Assembly: GCA_910583895.1 (NCBI GenBank)
Contig: CAJTYJ010000014.1
Coordinates: 1-49,734 of the forward strand
Source: an uncultured Lachnospiraceae bacterium
Lineage (GTDB): Bacteria; Bacillota; Clostridia; Lachnospirales; Lachnospiraceae
Length of the DNA stretch: 49,734 nucleotides
Direction: 5' to 3'
Part shown: piece after piece, positions 7,509-18,400 of the stretch
Numbering within the stretch: the first letter of the stretch is position 1
Layout of the letters: each line of letters opens with the position of its first letter
Position numbers and translations under genes: made by a program
Notes under the pieces: generated by a model
Databases searched by the model: none
The model's input: only the letters and a program-made list of their open reading frames with translations
Told to the model about the DNA's origin: nothing

Positions 7509-8717
7509 ATGAGAGAATTGAATATTTCAACCTTTATCCAAGTCATGCAGATTGGGTTGAAAGAGCACGACACACAATTTGCCGCAGGGACATTCCTTCT
7601 GGAAGCCTTGAACCAACCGGATGATGAGAGGTTTGATATATACCGGGAAGATCTGAGCGATAAAAAGATCAGTCTTCTGGTAAGCAGACAGAGGCCTGTC
7701 CCGGACGGGATAAAGCAGGCATCGTTGGTTCTGGAACTGGCGCAGGCAGCACGTGAGTACTATGAGAATAAGGTGCTGAAGGATATGAATCCCTTCCGTA
7801 AGGATGATGTGCTGAATCAGCTGGTGAAGGTCATCAAGGAAGATAAGGAAATCGGCGATAAGAAACGGGATGAACTATTAGATTTTTACAACAAGGGACA
7901 GGAAGGCAGATTCCTTGGAGAGGTATTTCTGTATGTTGTAAACCGGCCTAACAAGCCGGGTGACGATTTTGTCGGATTTGAGGATGCTCCGTTAATTGCG
8001 GAAGCCAATTATGAGTGTCCTATCTGTCATAAGAAACTTGTTGACACGGTTAAAAATAAGCCCATCAAGAGATATGTGATTACACACATATTCCCTGAAG
8101 GGCTGTCAAAAGATAAAGCAACGGAGTTGTCCGCTGTATATCCGAAACCGAAGGATTTGGAGCAAACGGATAATCTGATTGCTCTTTGTGATCATTGTGC
8201 AGAAGACTACTTGTCAGATCCGACAGCGGAAGAGTACCAAAGGATCTATGGCTTAAAGAAAGTTTTGGCAAGAAACTATAAAGCGAAGGAATCCGTAAAT
8301 GCGGTCGATCTCGAAGAGGATATCCGGATTGTATTGGATGTTCTTGCAAATGTAGATGATTCGGTACAGTTGGTGCCTCTGGAATATGAGGCGCTGCACA
8401 TTGATGAGAAGTTTGAAGCAAAGAACTATATGCTGAAGACTGAGACACAAATAAAGGTTCTTCAGTATTACAGATATATTGAATCGATCTTTTCCGAGTC
8501 TGAAACTGATTTTGATCTGATTGCATCGGAAGTCAAGATAAGTTCTCAGAAACTGGAGAAGAGTGGAATGTCCCAGTCCGATGTAATTGATTATCTTACG
8601 GATTGGATCAGGAACAAAACGAATTTAGGGACGGACAGCAGACCAGCGTGCAATGCTGTTGTTGCGTTTTTTATTCAGAACTGCGAGGTGTTTCATAAAG
8701 ATGAAGTTTCCAAGTAA
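7509..8717 (+). CDS. ABC-3C-type large component with HNH-like zinc domain
   Basis: A 402-residue protein, first gene of a three-gene operon. AAGGAGG ends 6 bases before the ATG at 7509; another ATG directly before it is too close to the ribosome site. The centre carries an HNH-like treble-clef pattern: Cys170-x2-Cys173, then ITHIFP, then NLIALCDHC with Cys227 and Cys230. The last catalytic position, normally His, reads as acidic residues, so nuclease activity is uncertain. The rest is helical. The neighbours (small middle protein plus DUF2326 ATPase, with overlapping frames) match ABC-three-component defence systems, in which the non-ATPase large subunit is thought to carry the effector. Assignment rests on context and the zinc motif. 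Confidence 0.7.
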   Translation: MRELNISTFIQVMQIGLKEHDTQFAAGTFLLEALNQPDDERFDIYREDLSDKKISLLVSRQRPVPDGIKQASLVLELAQAAREYYENKVLKDMNPFRKDDVLNQLVKVIKEDKEIGDKKRDELLDFYNKGQEGRFLGEVFLYVVNRPNKPGDDFVGFEDAPLIAEANYECPICHKKLVDTVKNKPIKRYVITHIFPEGLSKDKATELSAVYPKPKDLEQTDNLIALCDHCAEDYLSDPTAEEYQRIYGLKKVLARNYKAKESVNAVDLEEDIRIVLDVLANVDDSVQLVPLEYEALHIDEKFEAKNYMLKTETQIKVLQYYRYIESIFSESETDFDLIASEVKISSQKLEKSGMSQSDVIDYLTDWIRNKTNLGTDSRPACNAVVAFFIQNCEVFHKDEVSK

Positions 8718-8922
8718 AGTGACTCCATACAAGGAAAGCATTATCGCAAAGTTTCCGGTGGTGCTTGGCAAGTTGGAGAAAAAGGATATGTCTCCGTCAG
8801 AACTTTATAAGAGTGTGAAGCGCCAAGTGACGGACATAAGGGAATTCATGGATATTATGGATTGCCTGTATGCATTGAAGAAAGTCGAACTGAACGGGGA
8901 GGTGATCCATTATGTTGGTTGA
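8701..8922 (+). CDS. ABC-3C-type small middle component
   Basis: A 73-residue protein whose start overlaps the previous gene by 17 bases and whose end overlaps the next by 11, so all three are translationally linked. It reads as a compact helical, winged-helix-like domain (KFPVVLGKLEKKDMSPSELY, then REFMDIMDCLYALKKVELNG). This is the size and position of the middle component in ABC-three-component systems. In-frame ATG at 8701 is preferred to upstream alternatives because it lies right behind a purine-rich stretch. Its role, by analogy, is to bridge the ATPase and the effector subunit. Confidence 0.65.
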   Translation: MKFPSKVTPYKESIIAKFPVVLGKLEKKDMSPSELYKSVKRQVTDIREFMDIMDCLYALKKVELNGEVIHYVG

Positions 8923-10594
8923 GATACAATGCGACAAGTTCATAAAGCATGGTGAGATCAGAAAGCCGATTCAGTTCCATGCCGGATTAAACACGGTTAT
9001 CGGTGATGATAATGGATCCAACTCTGTAGGAAAGTCCACATTCCTCATGATTCTGGATTTTGCGTTTGGCGGCAAGGATTATGTGAATAAATGTCTGGAT
9101 GTTCAGGAGAACGTCGGGGAACATACTATTAATTACACATTTGTTTTTGACGGTCAGCCATACCATTTTTCAAGAAACAATATTGATTACAAGCATGTAT
9201 TCCGATGTGACGAAAAATATGAACCGCTTGCGGAAGACAGTAAGATGACACTTGATCAATACTGTGCTTTTCTTGCAGAGAAGTATGGAACACAGGTGGA
9301 AGAGGATCTGACATGGAGAGGTGTGGTATCCCGGTTTATCAGGGTTTGGAAGAGGGATACTCTGGATGAAGAGCGTCCTCTTCGGGCAGCAAAGGATGAA
9401 AAAGCTGAATATGCTATCAAAAGGTATATGCAGTTATACGGGAAGTACGCTTCCGTAGAAGCACAGATTAAGCAGGCGAAAGCTGCTGAAGATGAAAGAG
9501 ATGCATTTAAGAAGTCATCAGATTATAAGCATATCCGTGCTGCAAAGAATAAGCCTGAGTACGAGGATAATGAAAGGCGTATTGTTGCGCTGAGAACACA
9601 AGAGCAGGAATTAGCAGAACAGAGCAACAAGGGGTTGCTGGATCTGGATAGTTTTCAGGCACGGCATCTGTCAGAACTGGATGATCAGCTGCTCAAATAC
9701 AGAAGGGAAAGGGCGCGTGTACAGACGCAGCTCAATGCCATTCGCAGAGAGATGACTGAAGGAAAGAAGAGTTTCAAGAAAACGTACAGTGATCTTGAAA
9801 AGTTCTTCCCAGGCGTTGACTTCCAGACAATAGAAAGCATTGAGAGTTTTCATCAGCAGCTGGCAAAGGTTCTGGGCGATGAGTTCAAAGAGACAGAGAA
9901 GGATCTGGCTACGGTCTATGTGATGCTGGGAAATGAGATTGCACGGATTCTTGAAGAAGTCGAAGAGATCAAGAAAATTCCTAATGTATCGGAGGCGATC
10001 CTTAAGGAGTATGCCAAGATCACGACAGAGCTGAACAATCTTATAGATGCAAATAGAAATTATGATCGGATGAATGAGCTCAATGACCTTGTGGCAGAGT
10101 ATGCAGAAACAAGAGACCGTGTTATCCGTGATCAGCTCTTTGCCATTGAGACCATGCTCAATCAGAAAATGAGGGAGATCAGTGTGCAGCTGCTTAAGGA
10201 CGAACAGCATATGCCGCCGGTTCTCAGAATGGAGAAGCTGAATAAGTACACTTTCAATACGCCGAATGACGGAGGTACCGGAGCTCAATACAGAGGTGTA
10301 ATCACCTTTGACCTTGCAAATATGGAGTTGTCTCCGCTGCCTTTTATCATTCATGATATGCAGATGCTGTTACATATCGAGAAGAAAGTTATGGCAGAGA
10401 TCATCAAGGCGTATGATGCGCAGAAGAAGGCCGGAAAACAGGTATTTATAGCATTTGATAGGCTTGATACATACGACACAAAAACAAAGGATACGATGAA
10501 TACGAATTGTGTTCTGGAACTCTCACCTGGAGGAAACGAATTATTTGGTCGTGCGTGGAATAAAGAAACGGAGATAAAAGAAGATGGCGAATAA
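8912..10594 (+). CDS. SMC-like ABC ATPase with DUF2326 (ABC-3C ATPase)
   Basis: A 560-residue cytosolic ATPase. Residues 31-43 hold the Walker A region (GDDNGSNSVGKST). A long coiled-coil middle follows, with charged helices through about residues 180-430. The C-terminal part corresponds to DUF2326, where the ATPase head is completed. In ABC-three-component systems this subunit is the sensor or motor that recognises phage or plasmid DNA. It overlaps the middle component by 11 bases and the small HTH gene by 11 bases. Base composition is closer to the housekeeping genes than that of the next operon, suggesting the two cassettes arrived separately. Confidence 0.8.
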   Translation: MLVEIQCDKFIKHGEIRKPIQFHAGLNTVIGDDNGSNSVGKSTFLMILDFAFGGKDYVNKCLDVQENVGEHTINYTFVFDGQPYHFSRNNIDYKHVFRCDEKYEPLAEDSKMTLDQYCAFLAEKYGTQVEEDLTWRGVVSRFIRVWKRDTLDEERPLRAAKDEKAEYAIKRYMQLYGKYASVEAQIKQAKAAEDERDAFKKSSDYKHIRAAKNKPEYEDNERRIVALRTQEQELAEQSNKGLLDLDSFQARHLSELDDQLLKYRRERARVQTQLNAIRREMTEGKKSFKKTYSDLEKFFPGVDFQTIESIESFHQQLAKVLGDEFKETEKDLATVYVMLGNEIARILEEVEEIKKIPNVSEAILKEYAKITTELNNLIDANRNYDRMNELNDLVAEYAETRDRVIRDQLFAIETMLNQKMREISVQLLKDEQHMPPVLRMEKLNKYTFNTPNDGGTGAQYRGVITFDLANMELSPLPFIIHDMQMLLHIEKKVMAEIIKAYDAQKKAGKQVFIAFDRLDTYDTKTKDTMNTNCVLELSPGGNELFGRAWNKETEIKEDGE

Positions 10595-10850
10595 GAAAGA
10601 AACAAAGACGCATTTTAACTATAACCGTTTATGGAAACTGTTGATTGATCGGGGAATTCAGAAACAGGAACTGCAGAAGAAAAGTGATGTCAGTGCCGCA
10701 TCCATCGCAAAAATGGGAAGAGGCGAAAATGTCACAACAGATGTGCTGCTCCGTATTTGTGAGGCATTGGACTGCAATGTGGAAGACATTATGGAGCGCG
10801 TTCCAAATGAATTGCCGAAAAGATCCACAGGTGAGTTTGCTGAAGAATGA
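10584..10850 (+). CDS. Small XRE/Cro-type helix-turn-helix protein
   Basis: An 88-residue DNA-binding protein. Residues 12-70 form a Cro/CI helix-turn-helix: LWKLLIDRGIQKQELQKKSD, the recognition helix near AASIAKMGRGE, and the family-typical RICEALDCNVEDIME. The start overlaps the ATPase gene by 11 bases, so it is the fourth gene of that operon. It lies 82 bases before the large operon at 10933, so it could control either cassette. A dyad GGAATAA/TTATTCC at about 10876-10917, between this gene and the next, is a possible operator. Confidence 0.8.
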   Translation: MANKKETKTHFNYNRLWKLLIDRGIQKQELQKKSDVSAASIAKMGRGENVTTDVLLRICEALDCNVEDIMERVPNELPKRSTGEFAEE

Positions 10851-10932
10851 CAGGTATCCGAATGGATAAAAAACGGAATAATGATTTGGCAAATACCGCT
10901 ATATGACCGTTATTCCAAGTTAGGAGGAACGA

Positions 10933-12450
10933 ATGGAAGCTGAAGTACAGGTAGGTAAATATACTTTAGAATCTTTGACGACGGGTATGTATTCAGACCC
11001 TAAAATTGTATATAGGGAGTATATTCAGAATAGTGTGGATTCGTTGGAGAATGCCGTTCGACAAGGGATTATTGAACAATCCAGCATGCGCATTGATATT
11101 ATTGTGAGCGAAGAAAACTCTCGTATATCTATCCGTGATAATGGGACAGGCATAAAAAGTGGCGAGACTCAAGCTACATTAATGAATGTAGGAAATTCAA
11201 AAAAACGTAATGCCAACAATCGAGGATTTAGGGGTATCGGTAGATTGGGAGGTATGAGTTATTGTGATACGTTGGTTTTCTCCACCTCTTATGAGGGAGA
11301 AAATTGTAAAACAATCGTTACTTTTGATTGCAAAAAGCTTAAGAAACTGCTTGTTCCGGGGCAATATGAGGATTTGTCACTTTCTGATGTTCTGGGGGAA
11401 ATAACGACGATAGAAGTCCAACCAGAGAAAACTGAGAAGCATTATTTTGTTGTCGAAATGGAGAATGTCAGTGGATCCTCTGATTTATTGAACATAGATG
11501 CTGCAAAAAGTTATATATCGCAAGTGGCGCCACTACCGTATCAAACGCGGCATTTTATCTATATCTCCCAATTGAAGGAGTTTTTAAAAGATAATGGCTA
11601 TGGTCTTGAGGAATTTCCTGTTTTTGTCGGCGAAGAGGAAGCGGATCTTGAACCGGTATATAAACCAAACAAAAGTAGATTCAGGGCGGATCGAAATAAA
11701 AAGACTGTAGATGAGATCTCAAGTATGGCATATTTCGATGTCACAATAGACGGGGAACTTTTTGCATTAGGCTGGTATGGTAATTGTGGCTGGTATGGTT
11801 TCTTGTCAGATCGAGAAATATCCGGATTTCGAGTTAGGAAGGGAAACATATTAATTGGTGACAGCAAAACCTTAAATGGGATATTTAAAGAGTCCCGATT
11901 TAACGGATGGACTCAAGGTGAGATTTTTGTTGTAACTGACAAACTTGTACCAAATGCAAGAAGAGACGACTTTGAACAAAATGAAGCATATTATCAACTT
12001 ATAGACACATTGAGCACAGGCGTTGCTGTCGATATTGCAAGAGCAATACGGGAGGCTTCGCAGACTCGAAATGATCCATCAAGGAAAGTGCTTAAAGAGA
12101 TGGATAAAAAGATTTCTGAGGCAACTGCAATTACCTCGGAGGGGTTCAATTCGTCTGTAGATAAAGACAAACTGGTAGAAGAATTGGAAACTGCGGTTGA
12201 AAAACTTAGAAAAACCAAAGTAAAAGACGAGTACTCGCCGAAGAAGGAAGAATTGTGTCAGAAACTAGAGGAAACAGTTAAACAGGTAGCTTCCAGTAAT
12301 AACTACAAGATAAACAAGATTAGTTCTGGGATCGACAAGAAGAGTAAAAATGTACTGAAAACGGTAAGCGATATTCTTTCAAAAAAATTATCCAAGTTTT
12401 TAGTTGATGAGATTATTGCAGAGATTATAGCAGAACTGAATGGAAAGTAG
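10933..12450 (+). CDS. HSP90-like (GHKL) ATPase A of the eight-gene operon
   Basis: A 505-residue protein with a GHKL ATP-binding domain in its first 200 residues: N box with Glu29, Asn33 and Asp36 (REYIQNSVDS), G1 box DNGTGI (69-74) and G2 box GFRGIGRLGG (98-107). This is the HSP90/MutL/topoisomerase fold, which dimerises on ATP binding. The C-terminal third is charged and helical. AGGAGG precedes the ATG. It opens an operon with gaps of 12 bases or less, and a paralogue with the same motif spacing closes it at 24491. HSP90-like ATPases occur in several phage-defence systems; the client or target here is unknown. It is not a complete HtpG, because length and C-terminus differ. Confidence 0.85.
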   Translation: MEAEVQVGKYTLESLTTGMYSDPKIVYREYIQNSVDSLENAVRQGIIEQSSMRIDIIVSEENSRISIRDNGTGIKSGETQATLMNVGNSKKRNANNRGFRGIGRLGGMSYCDTLVFSTSYEGENCKTIVTFDCKKLKKLLVPGQYEDLSLSDVLGEITTIEVQPEKTEKHYFVVEMENVSGSSDLLNIDAAKSYISQVAPLPYQTRHFIYISQLKEFLKDNGYGLEEFPVFVGEEEADLEPVYKPNKSRFRADRNKKTVDEISSMAYFDVTIDGELFALGWYGNCGWYGFLSDREISGFRVRKGNILIGDSKTLNGIFKESRFNGWTQGEIFVVTDKLVPNARRDDFEQNEAYYQLIDTLSTGVAVDIARAIREASQTRNDPSRKVLKEMDKKISEATAITSEGFNSSVDKDKLVEELETAVEKLRKTKVKDEYSPKKEELCQKLEETVKQVASSNNYKINKISSGIDKKSKNVLKTVSDILSKKLSKFLVDEIIAEIIAELNGK

Positions 12451-12459
12451 GCGAAAGGA

Positions 12460-14388
12460 ATGGAAATATATCCTTCGGAATATCAGCAGTTAGAGCTTAA
12501 CCGTTATGAAAAAGTGTTTGTAAGACATGCGAGTAACGATGAGAACTATGGGATTATTCTATTAAAAATAAATCCGGCGATGCTTAATGGCGAGTATTCT
12601 CACGCAGTTATTACTTCGCAAGGAGTAGTACTATGCAAATTTTTGCCTTTGACTGACGCGACAATTTTTCTAATGTTCATCGGTCCATACATAGATGGTG
12701 TATTCAAGAACACAGTAGAGACGGTAGGGAAAAAATTAACAACAAATAAAGCTCTCTTGAACGCAAATGGTGAATTAACGGTGAGGTTTGCTTATATTTG
12801 CGTCTTTCCTGAAATTAAGCGGGCAGACATTCTGATTGATGGAATGCCAGGTACTGTTCAGAAATTTATAGAGAATCAATGCCTTTTTGCTGAGGACTTT
12901 GCAGGACTTAGGAGTAATTTTAACACTGTAATGAATCGTTACTTGGAAAATCCCAATGTACCGTGTGCGGATGAATGCATGGAAATCTGTGACACAAATA
13001 TTAACTCCATTTTGCAAAGAATAGCGCCTGAATATACAACAGTACGATTTGCGATAGCAACAAATGAAAACAGTACACCTGGGGCATCTCAGGAGTTATT
13101 GGTTGTTTCAGAAGATGATGTAGCTGTTCGAGCTTTTAGGCTGGAACCAGAGCAAATAAATATTGTTAATAAGATGAGTAAAGGTGACCAGTTGATTTTG
13201 GCATGTGCAGGAAGCGGCAAGAGCGTTCTTTTGATATCGAAATGTTTTAAAGCTGCAAAAATGAATCCAGATAAAAAATTCCTTATCACATGTTTTAATC
13301 GTAATCTTCAATCTTTATATACATGGTACATAGAGAGGGCTGGGCTACAGGAAAGAAATGTTGAATGCCGTACATTTGATGGATTATGTAAAAAATTACT
13401 TGAACGTAATGGCTTGTTTTTGCCTGGAGGAGTTAATGCAATAGAAGCTAGGCGTCAAGCAGTGATGACAGCATTTTCAAACAGTAAGATTAAAGACCGA
13501 TATTATGGCATTTTTATAGACGAAGTTCAGATGTTTGAATCGTCATGGTACAAGTTTTCATATAATCTTTTGGAAAACAAAGAAAACGGAGATCACATCT
13601 TTGTAATTTGTGGTGATAAGACACAGGAAATAAAACAGAGGCAAAAGCATGGGAAAGCGCCATGGAATGCAGGAGAGGGTTATCCTGTATATCGAGGTGG
13701 AAACAAGAGCATACGAATAGAAAAGAATTTTAGAAACTGTGTTGAAATCAATGACTATATTAATCGTTATGCGCAGTATGCCAGAGCATTAATTAAAATG
13801 CATAATCCCGAGGAGCAATTTGATCCAGATATGTTTTTGCGTGGACAAGCATTTAGACACGGGGAGGGCGTTACTATTAAGCAATTTAATGGGAATGCCG
13901 TTGCTGAAGCTGAAAAGGTAGTCGAATCCGTAAAAACTATTCATGATGATAAAGGCGTTCCATACGATGAAATAGCAATCGCTATGTATTTTAGAAAATA
14001 CAAACCGCTTAGCTATTATTTGGAGTCTGCATTATTAACCGTATTTGACAGAGAGCACATTCCATACAATCTTCTGTACAATAATGACCAGAGCTGGGGT
14101 GGCAGATACGGCGATGGGGGCGTTTCATTTATAACATTTGATTCAGTTCTGGGATTGGATTTTCAAGCTGTTGTTGTTTGTGGAGTTAAGCCATTAGGCG
14201 CATATGACAAAACGAAAAAACTTAAAAGCGAAAGCGTTTTAAATGAGGAACAAACAGAGAACCTCAAAAAGAATATTAGCTACCTATATGTTGCATGTAC
14301 TCGGGCTAAAGATTATTTGCACATTATATTAGGTGAATCAAGTAGTCAGTCTATATACAACAAACTGCTGACTGATTCAGAAGAATAG
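12460..14388 (+). CDS. UvrD-like superfamily 1 helicase
   Basis: A 642-residue protein. About 230 N-terminal residues are of no recognised family. The helicase core then shows Walker A ACAGSGKS (248-255), motif Ia TCFNRNLQSLY, Walker B IDEVQMF (353-359), motif III GDKTQEIKQR, motif IV EKNFRNC, motif V TFDSVLGLDFQ and motif VI YVACTRAKD (608-616). All core motifs are intact, so it should hydrolyse ATP and move on DNA or RNA. It starts 9 bases after the first HSP90-like gene. It is different from the second SF1 protein of the operon (20790), which has a NERD nuclease domain in front. The long N-terminal part may hold a targeting or partner-binding domain. Confidence 0.83.
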   Translation: MEIYPSEYQQLELNRYEKVFVRHASNDENYGIILLKINPAMLNGEYSHAVITSQGVVLCKFLPLTDATIFLMFIGPYIDGVFKNTVETVGKKLTTNKALLNANGELTVRFAYICVFPEIKRADILIDGMPGTVQKFIENQCLFAEDFAGLRSNFNTVMNRYLENPNVPCADECMEICDTNINSILQRIAPEYTTVRFAIATNENSTPGASQELLVVSEDDVAVRAFRLEPEQINIVNKMSKGDQLILACAGSGKSVLLISKCFKAAKMNPDKKFLITCFNRNLQSLYTWYIERAGLQERNVECRTFDGLCKKLLERNGLFLPGGVNAIEARRQAVMTAFSNSKIKDRYYGIFIDEVQMFESSWYKFSYNLLENKENGDHIFVICGDKTQEIKQRQKHGKAPWNAGEGYPVYRGGNKSIRIEKNFRNCVEINDYINRYAQYARALIKMHNPEEQFDPDMFLRGQAFRHGEGVTIKQFNGNAVAEAEKVVESVKTIHDDKGVPYDEIAIAMYFRKYKPLSYYLESALLTVFDREHIPYNLLYNNDQSWGGRYGDGGVSFITFDSVLGLDFQAVVVCGVKPLGAYDKTKKLKSESVLNEEQTENLKKNISYLYVACTRAKDYLHIILGESSSQSIYNKLLTDSEE

Positions 14389-14399
14389 GAGGTTACTCA

Positions 14400-15479
14400 A
14401 TGCATGAGGAATTGATCCAGTTTAACTCTGGAGATCACGTTCTAGGGAATAAAAATGTTGCTGAAGCAGTTACAACAGATGGAGACATTGTTTTTAATGA
14501 GAGCTATGTAGTAATTGGAGAATCGCTTGAGGCAAGAAATATCCATGCTACATATGATTTAGATGTTTTAACTGATGTTGTTGCCGGAACAATTAGTGTA
14601 AATGGAAATCTGTTTGTAAAAGGCGATATTGAGGCTGACGAGATTATATGCAGAGGGTCTTTCTACTGTACCGGAGAAGTGAGAGTAAATAAATGTAATT
14701 TTGGATCCCCCGCCATGATTGGCTCAGTAATTGGTAAAAAAGTATATGCTGCAGGTGATCTATTTATTAAGACCACGATAGATACGGACTCATCTTTAGA
14801 GGTAGATGGTTTGGTGGTTGCCGGAGAGGGAATCATGGGCGATGGTTCATTTATGGCAAAAGCGGCAATAGCAAACGAATATTTTGAATTCAGCGGCAAG
14901 AACAATAGTAAAGTGTTTGAAATATCTGAAATGGAATTTACAGAGGCTTCTGTTTTAGAAAATGATAATGATCCTCACGTCGATCTAAATGCGATGACTA
15001 TTGAGAACGCTATAGATATTTTTAATAAGGCGTTTGATAAAACCATTGATGAATGGAGTCAATTTGAAGAGGCGGAGTTCATCGGAGAAGTACGCAAGAT
15101 TGCAGAGTCAATGTGCGATTTACAGATGATTGATAGAGTTGTTGACACTGTAATAGCTTTGTCTTATGAACGGCAAATTGAGAATTTTAAGGATTATTTA
15201 TATGTACTTTGCGCCAAGAACAACTTCCCTGATGGAATGGCAAAGCATGAGACATTACAGCCGGTAATCGAGGATATGCTTAATGAAGCAACATTTAAGA
15301 TAGACAAGATGGATTATAAGGCGAAAAACATACAAGAATTAGCGGTTTCGCTTTTTGTTTTAAATAAATACTATGAGCAACTTCCAATTAGCGTGGAAGA
15401 AGCTGCGGATAAGATCTTTTCATCAATAGGGATTCGATATTCGACAGTAGAACATATTTGGAGGGAATACAATGGATAA
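14400..15479 (+). CDS. Bactofilin-like beta-helix protein with helical C-terminus
   Basis: A 359-residue protein. Residues 20-165 show repeating short beta strands with Gly turns and alternating Val/Ile (for example GTISVNGNLFVKGDIEADEI), the pattern of bactofilin or other polymer-forming right-handed beta-helices. Residues 195-355 are alpha-helical and acidic, with no family I recognise. No signal peptide or membrane segment is present. AGGAGG lies 7 bases before the ATG and the end overlaps the next gene by 8 bases. If it polymerises, it could be a scaffold for the helicases and ATPases encoded around it; this is inference. A beta-helix protein is not a usual member of known DISARM loci. 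Confidence 0.65.
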   Translation: MHEELIQFNSGDHVLGNKNVAEAVTTDGDIVFNESYVVIGESLEARNIHATYDLDVLTDVVAGTISVNGNLFVKGDIEADEIICRGSFYCTGEVRVNKCNFGSPAMIGSVIGKKVYAAGDLFIKTTIDTDSSLEVDGLVVAGEGIMGDGSFMAKAAIANEYFEFSGKNNSKVFEISEMEFTEASVLENDNDPHVDLNAMTIENAIDIFNKAFDKTIDEWSQFEEAEFIGEVRKIAESMCDLQMIDRVVDTVIALSYERQIENFKDYLYVLCAKNNFPDGMAKHETLQPVIEDMLNEATFKIDKMDYKAKNIQELAVSLFVLNKYYEQLPISVEEAADKIFSSIGIRYSTVEHIWREYNG

Positions 15480-18400
15480 GCTCGAAAAAAGCAGGCAGTT
15501 ACTCTCAACTGCTATACTACATAATTTCGTTGGTAGAATAACAGGCTCAGGTTTGGACCGAATAGTAGGGAGTAACCCAGAGAATGTTTTATTAGTTGGT
15601 AAGCTTATGTCTACCAATGATACAGATGGACAAAACACCAATTCTTCAAAAACTTTTATTGAGAGTATAGGAGTAGATTTTTATTTGTCGGAAAATGAAT
15701 TAGATAATGCCGTCATTAAGCTGTTTCCTCAGGGCGATTTTTATTATCGTGCCATACCAACGGTAGAAGAACAGCGCGCAGCCATGCTAAGAGAAATCAA
15801 TGAAAGCCGCGACGAAAATGATTTCAAATGTTTTGAAGATATTGTGGATGCATATAAAGCAAAACCGGCATACTTTTCCAGTTATCAAATAAGACTTGTA
15901 CCGGTGTACAAAAAGATTAGTTTGGGTGAAAATGCTCAGGTTTCCTTTAGACTTAAAGATATTTTAGATGAGTCTGGAGAATGTGGTTTTGTAAGCGAGA
16001 ATCACAGTATTAATGTGGAGATAGGCAGTTATCTTCAGAAAATCCAAGCAAATATAAACAATGATGAAGAAGCAATGACACAGGTTATTACTGAACCCAT
16101 AAAAGTGGAGCACCTGCTCTCGACTGGAAACTATGGTGATTTCTTAAAGACTTATGCTAACAAGAAGGTTCAGCAACAAAATCAGAATTGGAAAGTGTAT
16201 TTTGACATTCAAGTAAAAAAAATCGGTGCAAATTATCTGGTCTCCTGTTTCCTTGTCAATAACTCGGTTGTGCTATATTCGGGGTCACATAGATCCAGAA
16301 AGGATGACAAGTTTACAATAGAGACTCTCTTTAATTCAGGAATTAGAGTTGAACTTAAGAACGCAAGTTTTTGTCCAATAGAATTGGATTTCTTTGAAGA
16401 CGATTATAAATACGATAAGATTCAATATGCTTTAAGCAATAATTGTGCTGTTGAGTTTGTTAAAGCCGAAAACGCTCTTCAGACGAATCATCTTCCTCTT
16501 TATGAGCAGTATAGACTAATTACGAATGACAGTCTTGCGGTTAATTTTCTTGATCTTGTAGATGATCCGATAGCAACGATTGAAGGAATCCTTGTCAAGA
16601 TGAGGAAGGAGTTAGAGGTTTGGAAACAATATAAAACGCAGAAGACGCCAGAACTTACAGAAAAGGGGATAGAAAAACTCTCCAAGGAAATACAGGGATT
16701 TGAAGATGAAATATCGAATTTTGCTAGCGGCATTTACGTTTTGAAGAATTACCCGATTGTGCGAAAAAGCTTTATGCAAATGAATAAGGCTTTTGCTGAA
16801 ACATCTAAAAAGTATTCAACATGGAGACTATTCCAGATAGTTTTTATCGTTTCAATGATTCCGGACATTGCAGCGTGCGATCGGGATCTTATGCCTGATG
16901 ATGAAAAGGCTAAAACTCATTTGTCTGATATGGCTTTGCTGTACTTCCCTACTGGCGGTGGTAAAACCGAAGCTTTCTTAGGTGTATTAGTATTTAATCT
17001 ATTTTTTGACCGTCATCGTGGGAAGAGTTGTGGCGTGACAAGTATACTTCGATACCCGCTCCGCTTACTCTCGGTACAGCAGGTACAGAGATTGGCAAAT
17101 GTTTTAGCAAAGGCCGAACTGATAAGAAGAACTGATAATGAGATCTCAGGTACGGAATGTTTCGCGTTGGGGTATTTTGTTGGTGATAATAATACTCCTA
17201 ATGAGATGAGCGCGAAGGAATATACTCGTTATCGTGAAATTAATCAAGCACAACGCGATGAACATAGAGTTTTAGACTTTTGCCCGTTTTGCGGGAAACA
17301 ATCAGTGCATATTCGGGCAGATGAACATCTCAGTAGATTGGTACACTTCTGTGACAATCCTGAGTGCCAGTCGGGAGGGGATCTTCCGCTTTATATTGTT
17401 GATAGTGAAATATATAGATATTTGCCGAGCGCTATCATTAGTACTATCGATAAGTTGGCAATTGTGGGGTGTAATGCAAATTTTAGAAATATCCTTAATG
17501 GTGGAGAATATAAGTGCCCGGTTCATGGATATACATCAAAGAAAAAATGTATAGAAAAAACATGTCAACTTGAGGTACAAGACTTTAAGGTCGCGGACAT
17601 GTATGACCCAGCACCTACCTTGTTCATACAAGATGAGCTTCATCTGATTAGGGAATCTTTGGGAACGTATGCATCTCATTATGAATCATTTCTTAAATAC
17701 TATATTAAGAATGTTTCTAAGTCGAAACGGGACGTGAAAATCATAGGAGCAACAGCAACGATATCATCATATAAGGAGCAGGTATACCATCTGTATGGCA
17801 GAAATCCAGTAAGATTCCCGTGCGAATCACCTTTTATAGAAAGAAACTTCTATGCTGCTGTAGATAAGGAAGATCTTCAGCGACAGATACTTGGATATGC
17901 ACCCTATGGGAAGGCAATCGTAAATAGTGTAGTTTACTCTCTAAAATATATGCGGGAAGCTGTATATGAATATTATAATGAGCCTCAAAAGATTTTGGCT
18001 ATACCCAATATCGGGATATCAACGGAGGAAGAAGCTCTGGAATTATTGAAGGATTATTGGATTTTCCTTGAATACAATAATGTAAAGAGAGATGGCAACA
18101 ATGTTGATGGAGCTATTAAAACCCCTATTAATGAAGAATTAAGCAGCGAGGGAATTATTCCATTTAAGACACGTGCTATGACTGGTGATGAATCATTTCA
18201 GGATGTTAGAGAAGTGTTGGCTGAGGTCGAGAACAATAACAACGTATATGATGGAGTAAACCTTATTACTGCAACAAGTATGATTTCGCATGGCGTAGAT
18301 GCAGATAGATTTAATGTAATGTTCTTCTACGGCATTCCAGCAAATATGGCTGAATACATTCAGGCTTATTCACGTACAGGACGTAAACATACAAGTATTG

